64,000 nt of DNA, from the NCBI GenBank assembly GCA_024305405.1, contig JAKNDB010000070.1, forward strand, positions 1,342,001-1,406,000, in the 5' to 3' direction. Both the position numbers and the translations under genes were made by a program. Position 1 is the first letter of the stretch. Every line of letters begins with the position of its first letter. Positions 55,001 through 64,000 of this stretch are shown piece by piece. The stretch comes from Dirofilaria immitis. Taxonomy: Eukaryota > Nematoda > Chromadorea > Rhabditida > Onchocercidae. Under the pieces are notes generated by a model, which saw nothing but the letters and a program-made list of their open reading frames with translations, made no database searches and was not told the DNA's origin.

Positions 55001-56850
55001 CATAAATGATTGATTGATTTATAATCAATATGACGGTTAAATCATTGCTACATATATTATAATCTCGAAAAAAAAAGTTTTCAAATAATAGAACTTTGCA
55101 TCTCGTAAGTATTAGCATACCTGTAAACGATTATTCAGCAAACGTGTTTCAAATAATTTTTTATCCGTTTTGGTGATGTAATAGAACCATTGATATCAAT
55201 AAATGATATAAAATCGCCAATATGAAAACACTTTTCATCATTTAGTGTTTTTGATCAATTATTAAATCAGGATGTTTGCCTAGAAATAAACAAAAGAAAT
55301 AATGATTTTTAAAAAAAAAAAAAAACTTCTTCACTGGTGAATTATAAAAGTAAGAAAAAAATTCGATACAAATATTCCATATAAATAATAAAACAAATAT
55401 TTTCCATATAAACAAATCATTTTTTTTAAATTTTTACTCTCTAATTTCTTATTGCTATTTCAATTATGCAAATATGAAAAAAAAAGAAAACTTAGGAATG
55501 GAGGTGTAATTCATCTGATAGAATCGAAAGGGAAACGAGTTAATATTCAGAATTTAACGCGGTAACGCAAATGAACTCGGAAACATTGAGAAAAGCCCGA
55601 GCCAGAGGTTCAAAAAAAAGGATAGGAATGAAAAATAAAAAAAAAAAAAGAAAGAAAACCTGGTACAAATACGCATAACACTCCATTATCACTTTGATGA
55701 CTTATCAATCCAATACATTTGGACATTTTAAAATCTAAAATTGCTATAATTTTTAAATGATAAATAACAAAAATATTTTTGTAACAAATCAAACTGTCAT
55801 CGAGAATAACAAATTTAAGTGGTATGATAATGATAAATAATTGGTATTTATAGCAATTTCATAAAACACATTATCATTTCGCTCTTTTTTTTTTTATTTC
55901 AACAATTACATATTCCTCAAATTGTAAAAATTATTTTTTAACATATAACTTTTTTTTTGATTAATTTACATATATTTAATGTAAAATATAAGCAATGATA
56001 TTATGTTATATAATTAGGTAATATATTTATTTATTTTTTAAAATTTTTACTATTTATTTTTCTGTGAAATTTTACTATCATACATTATTATGAAATAGAA
56101 ATATCATCGGAAAGCATAATGATTTTTGATAATTGTCGTTCATTATCATGTTGAAAACATTTGAAAAAATGATGATTTCTGATAATTATCATCTATTATT
56201 ACATTTGATAGTATTTGGAAAAGCATAATGATTTCAGATAATCATCATTCATTATCACGTTGAAAGTATTTGATAATAAAATATAATGATTTCTGATATA
56301 ATTATCATCTATTATCACATTTGACAACAAAATATAATGCAGCGATTCATTCGTTTTTTTCCTCAAAATTTTTTATTAAAAATATAATTTGCTGTAAAAG
56401 ATTGAAAAATTAGAACATTATAAGATAAGATAAATTAGGAAAAATTATAATAAAAATTGATATAATAGGAATAGAATATTATTAATATTTTATGAAAAAA
56501 TCGATAAATAATAGAAAACAGGTTTAATACCTGTTGGTATTTTGAGTCTCGGACCAATCAATTTATGAAAAAAAAATGGGAAATCAAATTTTTGTATCTT
56601 CCTAATGAAGCTATACATCCAATCGAATCTGAATTGTTCTCGTTAAATTATCAATGAGATTTACGAGTGATAATATTATAAAAATGATAATGGTGATATG
56701 TGATTGAAAATTATCACTATCATTTCTAGCAAATCTAATTTACTTGTCACTTTGAATATTTTTGTAATTTGATAATTTGAATTAATTTTTAATGAAAATT
56801 AAAGTTTTTGCGAAATTTTGCAAAAATTTCATTTATTTAAAAATTGATCG
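55001..56850. other. AT-rich non-coding stretch
   Basis: Near 56,100-56,340 ATAATGATTTCTGATAATTATCATC-like phrases recur four times. A less AT-rich patch at 55,500-55,620 can be read as a short basic peptide (MNSETLRKARARGSKK) but lacks exon support. No gene called. Confidence 0.5.
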
Positions 56851-56854
56851 AGTA

Positions 56855-56992
56855 ACAATTTCTAATAATAGTAATAATAATAATGATAATAATAATCATG
56901 ATAATAATAATCATGATAATAATAATAATAATGATAATAATGATAATAATAATAGTAATAATAATCATAATAATAATCAATACTTTCTTCAT
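56855..56992. repeat. Degenerate (AAT)n tract
   Basis: AATAAT with GAT, CAT and AGT interruptions. The poly-N/D/H plus frame over it is a repeat translation. Confidence 0.9.
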
Positions 56993-57344
56993 CATGCATT
57001 ATTGAAATGATTATAATGGGTTAATTGATGATCAACAATGATCAATGATCCGAGATTATATCAATTTGATGCAGGAAGTATTATTGATTTAAAAATTTTT
57101 TCCAAATGGAACAAAAAAAGCTAGCGAATGAATCATATCATAATTAAAGGTAAAAATCTTAATGACAGAAACAGGACAGGTAATTGTATCAGTAAAGATT
57201 AAACATGATAAAATATCTTATAATATTATAGTAATTACAGTAGGTTATTGCAATAATTATTTTACATATATTAAGAGAATATCTCGAAGATTTCGAGCAG
57301 AATGAAGTTTTAAAATTTTATTTCAAAATAACAAATCAATTCAG

Positions 57345-57625
57345 CGAAATCAATCAATCATTCAATCAATCGACCAATTAATCAGTTTATGATATCTTAT
57401 AATATGATAATAATTAATCACAATAGCAGATGATAAATGCAAGAAAAATATTAAGTTTTCAAAATTTTCACTTCTAGATAATAAATCAATCATATGTAAA
57501 CTATATATAAATCAATCCAGCAAAATCAATCAATCAATTAATCAATCAATTTATGATATCTTATAATATGATAATAATTAATTACAATAGCAGATGATAA
57601 ATGTAAGAAAAATATTAAAGTTTAT
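57345..57625. repeat. Two-copy repeat, about 164 bp
   Basis: TTTATGATATCTTATAATAT followed by GATAATAATTAAT, CAATAGCAGATGATAAATG and AAGAAAAATATTAA occurs at about 57,386 and 57,550. Both copies are preceded by AATCAATCAATC runs. Confidence 0.9.
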
Positions 57626-57791
57626 AATAAATATTGATCAGTTATGAATCGACTGAATCATTTCAATGAACCATCGTCATCATTGTTCGTTGATCATGAA
57701 GATGGATTATTATTCCAAGCAATTGAAAATGAAAAGATCAAAAATCAAGTTTAATAGAATTATAATATCCATTTATAAGGTAAATATTGGC

Positions 57792-57793
<2 letters not shown>

Positions 57794-57834
<41 letters not shown>

Positions 57835-57835
57835 G
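57794..57835. repeat. (GA)n microsatellite
   Basis: About twenty perfect AG dinucleotides. Confidence 0.98.
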
Positions 57836-58003
57836 AGATGTAAAGGGAAAAAAATTGTTTTAGAATAAATTTAATTTTAATTTTTTCTTTTGTATTAAAC
57901 ATATTGTTGTTAACAAAAATATTTATCATTTGTTTTGATAAGATTTTTTACAACAATTGTTGTGACATTATTAGTGCCGAGGAAACATTGATATTTTATG
58001 ATG

Positions 58004-58042
<39 letters not shown>

Positions 58043-58044
58043 GT

Positions 58045-58470
58045 TATTATCATTCATTCAATCGACCAATCAATCAATCAATATTCAACTATCCATTCAT
58101 TCCATTCATTCCACTCATTCATTTTATTCTATTCTATCATTCATTCCATTCATTCCTTCCATTCCATTCCATTCTATCATTCATTCCATTCATTCATTCC
58201 ATTCTATCATTCATTTCATTCCATTTCATCGATTCATTTCATCCATTCAATCAATCAATCATTCGATCATTCACTCATTCGTCGATTCATTCCATTCATT
58301 CATCGATTCATCAAAATCATTCATTCGAATTTATCCATCCATTCAATCAAACAATCAATCAGTCATTCGATCATTCATTTATTCACCGATTCATTCCATT
58401 CATTCATTCATCAATTCATTCATTCTATTCATTCGATCATTCATTCATCGATTTACCCATTCATTTTTAA
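58045..58470. repeat. ATTC/CATTC array
   Basis: Over 400 bp of ATTCATTC, CCATTCATTC and ATCAATCAATC units. All three plus frames are open for most of it (H/S/F/I-rich, up to 255 codons), a consequence of stop-poor repeat words. An (AT)n tract precedes it at about 58,008-58,035. Confidence 0.95.
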
Positions 58471-58544
58471 ATGTCCGATTGACCTGATCTCCTCGAGATT
58501 AGATAATATCGATACTTTTGCATTCTCGAATTCTTCTTTCAAAT

Positions 58545-58710
58545 TATATATATATATATATGTACACTTGTATATATATATATGTATACGTGTATATATG
58601 TATGTATACGTGTATATATATACGTATACGTGTATATATGTCTGTATACGTGTATATATATATGTATACGTGTATATATATATGTATACGTGTATATATA
58701 TATATTCCAA
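58545..58710. repeat. TATACGTGTATATATATATG minisatellite
   Basis: About eight units of about 20 bp (GTATACGTGTATATATATAT). The unit is close to self-complementary, so Y/I-rich frames open on both strands. Confidence 0.95.
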
Positions 58711-59137
58711 CATACAATTCTTCTCATTCCCTATCTTTCATTTCCATTTTTATTTTAATCGATAATATATATAAATGTAAATATAAGTTTTGTGTGAATG
58801 AATAAATGAATGAATGAATGATAGATAGAATGAATGGAATGAATGCACTCTGCCATTATTATCAAATATCAAATAACAGAATTCCTCAAACTAACAAATC
58901 GATCGATTCAAATTCTTTTCATACATCCTTCTTTTTCGTCATCTTCCTCTCCTCTTTCCTATCATTCCTTACTTCCTCTTCTTGTCTTCCTCTCCTCTTT
59001 TTCATTATTCACTTTCATTCTTCATCCATCTACTATGAGAGAGGGAAATGAAATGGAACAAAAATGAATAGTGAAGGAAAGGAAGGAATGATGGATTGGA
59101 AGAGAGAGAATGGAGGAAGAGAATGAACAAATGGAAT

Positions 59138-59250
59138 GAAAGAAGGAAGGAGGAAAGAAGGAAGGAAGGAAGGAAGGAAGGAAACGACCAGCACCAACCA
59201 ACCAGCCATCATCATCATCATCATCATCATCGTCATCGTCATCATCATCA
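59138..59250. repeat. (AAGG)n tract followed by (ATC)n
   Basis: GGAAGGAAGGAA runs to about 59,185, then a short unique spacer, then CATCATCATCGTCATCG to about 59,250. Confidence 0.95.
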
Positions 59251-59379
59251 TCTAGCATCACCATTTCTTCCTTCTCCTCTTCATATTTAAAACCACGATA
59301 TTACTACTGCCGCTAACTGACTGCTACTATTACTACCATTGCTACTACCACTATTGTGATTGTAATTATAGTGATGACG

Positions 59380-59388
59380 ATGATGATA

Positions 59389-59444
<56 letters not shown>

Positions 59445-59445
59445 A
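59380..59445. repeat. (ATG)n microsatellite
   Basis: About twenty ATG units flanked by ATAATAATAATT and by CTACTATTACTACC-like text. Confidence 0.95.
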
Positions 59446-59599
59446 ATAATAATTATTATTATTGTACTATTGACTGCTACCATTCCTATCATTACCGCTC
59501 TTGTTACCATCATTACCATCAACTATTATAACCATTACTATCATAATTGTATTATTATTATTATTATTTTATTACCATTACTATGATCCATTACCACAG

Positions 59600-60392
59600 T
59601 ATTACCACTATGATATTGTACTTTCACTATCACTGCTATTGTTATTATTATTATTATTTCCATACTGTATTTTTATTTGATTTTAAACCTTTTATTTAAT
59701 TTTAAATATTTATTTATTTTTTTCTATTAGTTGAAATATTAGATTTATCATTCATTTGTATTGATCTTTTTTAGTAGGAAATGATGATGATAAATCATAG
59801 GTTTCTTCTATAAATCATCATCATCATCATCATCATCATCTTTCTATACTACTGTATGTAGCCAAAGAAAAATTGATTGTCATTTTTCATACCATTTTCT
59901 CTCTTATACTCTCAATTTTCTGCGATATTTAAACTTAATCATTACTTGCTACAGTATCTATTCATGATATTATATTTAATCATGAAATTTTTTTGTCTCA
60001 TCTACCGTACTGTGGAGTAAGCACTAAATTCATCATCGTCTTTTATATTATCTTTTGTAGTACTGTATGTAATTAAGAAACTATTCCCTATGCCATTCTT
60101 TTTGTAATACGTACAAATGAAATCAGAAAATTTACAGCTATCTCATTATCGATTCGTAGATACCGTAGGTGATTCGTAAATATTCTATAGTTGTTCTTTT
60201 CCCTAAGTTTTACCTTTTCTTCAATGTTTCATTCAATTTTGCTCTGAAGAAACTTCATTTATCATATTTTATCAATTTGGTCATTTGAAATTGTTTGTTT
60301 AAAGCTGTACATCCTATTGTACTTTTATGACTCCATATATTACGGTATACGTGTGCTACGATATATGTTACTGTATATTCAGTTCACCAGAA
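59600..60392. other. Region upstream of the zinc-finger gene
   Basis: A short (ATC)n run at 59,815-59,840 is followed by several similar words around TACTGTATGTA (59,850; 60,060) and TACAGTA/TACCGTA/TACTGTATA (59,950; 60,005; 60,170; 60,370). No exon recognised. Promoter elements could lie here but none is identified. Confidence 0.4.
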
Positions 60393-60421
60393 ATTCTTGT
60401 TTAACAAGTGTAAACAAGAAT
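60393..60421. other. Perfect 11-bp hairpin upstream of the zinc-finger gene
   Basis: ATTCTTGTTTA at 60,393-60,403 pairs exactly with TAAACAAGAAT at 60,411-60,421, with loop ACAAGTG. It lies 88 bp before the start codon. Confidence 0.5.
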
Positions 60422-60491
60422 ATTTGATATATGCGACCAAAGTTCGTTCATGACAAATCAAAAATAATGGCTGATTTATTTTTTAAATTTG

Positions 60492-60503
60492 AAAATTTTT
60501 CAG
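60492..60503 (+). promoter_or_regulatory. Splice acceptor just upstream of the zinc-finger gene start
   Basis: AAAATTTTTCAG ends 6 bases before the ATG at 60,510, the same arrangement as at the neuropeptide gene. Likely a spliced-leader acceptor; an upstream cis exon is the alternative. Confidence 0.55.
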
Positions 60504-60509
60504 GCTTCA

Positions 60510-63018
60510 ATGTTTCGTTGCGTTGCTTGTCCATTACAATCGCCAACATATGAAACCGTAGAAGAATTAGAGATACATATTGCCGCTGATCATATTAATC
60601 ACATACCGTATGAATGCGAACGGTGTCGTTTTTCGAAATTTCCAACCGAATTTGCTCTAATTAGTCATTGTACGACAGATCATGGTTTAAAAGAATTTTA
60701 TGTTGGTTATTATCACATTCATTAGCATATATTATTCATTTCTTGCTACGTATAATATATCAAACTGTTAATAGTTTATTTGATGATAATTGATATAGTT
60801 TCAAAATTGAGTAAAGTACTATCTTATATTTTGACATACTATATATTTTAGATTTCATTATTAGTTAAATTATATATTTTATATTCATAACAACAGAAAG
60901 AATATTTAAATTAAAATGTACTAATGGATCTGCGAACACTTTTCCTATATACTAGACCTTTATTCGACCAGAAAATAGCTTTTCTTTGTGCTAGGCTTCT
61001 ATATGAGATCTAAAAACATTTCGTTTTCCTTAATCTATTCCAATTATCTTTGATAGATGAGATTTGAAAGAAGCTATATAGCATTTCTTTTTATTCGATT
61101 GTTCAGATAACGCTTCACAGATTATTCCAAAGCTATTTATTTAATCTCTCGTCAAATATTTCAGCTTACATTTTTTAAATTAGTCCTATTCGTAGTATTG
61201 GTATTAACAAATGGTTATGTCGAGAAATGCAATTTGTCAATTTCTTTTTAAGGTGAAATATAAGATTACACCAGATTTTCATCGTAAACGTGAGAAGATC
61301 AGAGAAATGTTGCATCATTCGATTACTGTATCAAAAATTCCATTTGGTACTTATAAACGACGAAAGTTTGTTTATGCTTATTTACTTTGTTTTATTTCGT
61401 AGTTACTGATTTTAAATTTAAAAGTTTTAAATTGAAGAATAACCGACTATTCGTCATTACTCAGTTCTGGGGAGCTGTGCACTGCTTCAGCGGAATCCGA
61501 TGAATTGACTCGCATGACTGAAACCGAAAAGAAACAAAATCGAAAGTGCTAAAGTATCTTTTTTTATAATAATATTTATTTCAAAAATAATTTTCTTCGA
61601 TTTGAAACTTTCTTATAATTTTTTTCTTATGTTTCGATTATTTAAATTCAGTTGGGTATTAATATTTTTCAAATGTAAAAAATTTTTCAGGGTAGCGAAG
61701 TGGAGCCGGAAGATAGCACTTTGGAAAAGGAATCAGACTCACAGTCAGGTACATTCACAGGTGCTGCTGTATTGCAACATGATCCAGATCAAGTAAATAT
61801 TGGTGAGCAGTCAATTTTTTTCAAATTTTAAAGTGACTTTTGAATTTTCAATTTCAGTGAATTGATTTCTAATAATTTTCTGCGGTGATTTTTTATTTTT
61901 CTGCAATAATTTTTATTCTTTTTAGTGAGTATTTTGGGTGATTTATACCGAAACGAAGCTGGTAGTAGTGTCAGTGCTACTGTAGCAGGATGTGAACCAA
62001 CCGATATTGTTGATCCGTCAAATGGTCTAGCAACTAGTAACGATATACTGTGTCAGCAGATGAAGAAACGGTCAAGGCCACCTCGAATTTGCAATATTTG
62101 TGGTCTTCAAGTTACTGGTCAACGTTCATCACTTATCTATCATGCTAATTCCAAGTATGAACCGAACTATGCTAGCACTTTTTTCACCAATATCCTGGAG
62201 TAGCATCGTACATTTCAAAAGAATTACATTGCTTCAGGATAAGATTATTAATTATGAAATTAATAAAATTGATGAAAGTAATATCGGCAATTTAAACTAA
62301 TCTTAAAACAAAAAATCTGATTTAAATGATTCATATGTAAAGTGTTACGTTTCAAAATTAGAATTTATCACCCAAAATGTATGTGACTTATTCACTGACA
62401 TATTTTTTTAAGGCACGTACGTCTACCAATGTTTTTCTGTCGTGAATGCAAGAAAACATGGACAACAATCACGAAATCGGATGTAATTAAGCATGTTAAG
62501 GCATGCCATGATGGTGATGAAAGTCTTATAGAGGATCATCGCATGCAATATGCGAATGATTTACATCATATTACCGATAAATGCTTCCCACGTAAAAATC
62601 GAGGTTGTTCCTTTTCTTTTTTCTTTTTAATTTTGAATTAACTTTTAAATTTTAGATTTTATAGATTCAAATTAATGTCATGCAAATAACTGAAAATAGT
62701 AATAAATTGGACTAATGAAAACTGATATTTTGATTTTATTTGTACTACCACCATCATATAATCACTAACTTTGACAATTTTGAAGCTTTCTGAAATCGAG
62801 TTTTTTAAATTTTGTATGATGGTGTTTGAATTGGATAAATTGAATTATTTATTGCATTTTCATTAAAGATTTTAATGGTGTTAATATTCCTTAACCCTTT
62901 CATAATTTTAGGTAATTGTGCAGATGATGAAATGGAAAGTTTGATCAATCCGGAATTATGGGTCAAAATGAAGAAAGGGGTAGTTTTGTTAACATCTGAC
63001 ATTCCTACAACGCTATAA
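60510..63018 (+). CDS. C2H2 zinc-finger protein (seven exons, 339 aa)
   Basis: Exons: 60510-60701, 61253-61365, 61465-61545, 61696-61802, 61926-62154, 62413-62603 and 62912-63018, stop TAA. Four C2H2 fingers: C4-C7-H23-H28, C36-C39-H53-H58, C220-C223-H237-H242 and C250-C253-H268-H273, every one with H-x4-H spacing. Fingers 1 and 2 form one module (CVACPLQ...IAADH, then CERCRFSKFPTEF...TTDH) and are followed by a basic segment (FHRKREKIREML). The middle is acidic/Ser-rich and probably disordered. KKRSRPPR just before finger 3 looks like a nuclear localisation signal. A nuclear nucleic-acid-binding role is the usual one for such proteins; target unknown. It resembles a diverse nematode C2H2 group, but I cannot name an orthologue. 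Exon 4 fits only if the acceptor is the TAG at 61,693-61,695, five bases past the better TTTTTCAG. Confidence 0.8.
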
Positions 63019-64000
63019 TAACTACGAGAAAATATTGTTACTTCAAAATTTCATGTTCAAACTTTCTTTTCAAACTTTTTTTAAAAATATGATTAAATTG
63101 AGTTAAAGAATACATAGCTCATTAAAAACGTTCAAGTTCTAGTTATAAAGGAACGATTTTTGTATCTGACGATAATATATAGAAACTTCGTCAATCATTT
63201 TCTCGCTTTTTTACATTATTATTTAATAGCGTAACCAACTACAAATAATTCGATGAATCATTTCAATTCAAATATCACAAATACCGTATTGTATGATTGT
63301 ATCAAAGTTATTTGAATATCAAGTCGGAAGTTTTAATTTTTTTCTCTTTACGTCATTAATGATTTTATAATTTGCTTTTCATAAAACGAAGCAAATAAAA
63401 AGAAAGTGATAAAAATGTCGAAGGATAAATTTAACGAGTTGTACCGTAACACTGTTTAAAGCTTTTCATAAATAAACAAATTAAAATTGTATTCAGATCG
63501 TTTCTTTTTTCGATAGTATTCACAAGGCATACAAGATTAAAATTTTAAAAGATGTATTGCATATGCATAACATAGCTTTAATCCAATATGACGATACAAT
63601 TCTACGGTCTTACCTATATTTTGAAAATTTTTTGATGGACAGTCTTTAAAAATATATTTACAAAAGAATAAAGCATTTTTAGAGAGCTGGCATAAATCGG
63701 GATAATTTTCAAATGATTTTCAACAAAGAATATTTAAAGGTATAATTAATCCATCTGATGAGAAATGAAATCATCTTCAGCGATTGTCAATTCGTTCATT
63801 TGAAAGAAGTAAACAATGAAAAAAAACGAAGAAAGAAAGAGAATTGGACAATGATTTTTTTGAAATTTTTTTTTGACACAACAATTTAATTGAAACAAGA
63901 AGAAAATATTTACAGAAATCGATTGTTGACGTTTACAAGACTGAAATATTCATAACTTGTAACATTTATTACATAAAATAAATATCGACTATTCTTACAT
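63019..64000. other. Downstream flank, no gene seen
   Basis: 3' flank of the zinc-finger gene. Several short words are less repetitive than in the left half (for example CTGACGATAATATATAGAAAC), but no exon, RNA gene or repeat array is recognised. Confidence 0.5.

Overview
The window looks like nuclear DNA from a nematode, extremely AT-rich and packed with microsatellites and degenerate tandem arrays. The nematode call rests on three things seen in the sequence. One is a FMRFamide-like peptide gene of the flp-6 type (peptides KSAYMRFG and KSSYMRFG). The second is introns ending in TTTTCAG-like acceptors, two of which lie only 6-8 bases before a start codon, as expected at spliced-leader trans-splice sites. 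The third is a short sequence resembling the nematode spliced leader SL1. A parasitic clade III (spirurid/ascarid-type) worm is my best guess, but that is inference.

Layout. Positions 1 to about 46,300 hold no gene I can support. They are AT-rich DNA broken by trinucleotide microsatellites (ATG/CAT, AAT, CAA/ACT), GA, GT and CA tracts, pentamer-derived arrays (GAAAT/TTTCA, CATTC) and at least twenty minisatellite or longer tandem arrays with units of about 15 to 250 bp. The long open frames there (poly-D, poly-H, poly-S, poly-M, FWIRN-like, YPVQKIF-like, FIDYLLIKIK) are translations of repeats.

Genes are confined to about 46.9-63.0 kb. (1) A four-exon flp-6-like neuropeptide gene on + (46,965-48,613; 115 aa) with perfect splice phases. 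(2) A possible two-membrane-segment small protein on - (48,919-49,245; weak). (3) An unrecognised gene of about 11 exons on - (54,280 to 49,614; about 478 aa), whose exons chain well except for two or three one-base frame conflicts. (4) After about 5 kb of repeats, a seven-exon C2H2 zinc-finger gene on + (60,510-63,018; 339 aa) with four fingers, all with H-x4-H spacing.

There is no sign of an operon: the three main genes have different orientations or are well separated. The clearest finds are the modular neuropeptide gene, in which every RFG unit is cut by an intron at the same place, a repeat shared between its upstream flank and its third intron, a MITE-like palindrome inside the unrecognised gene, and the SL1-like 14-mer beside that gene.
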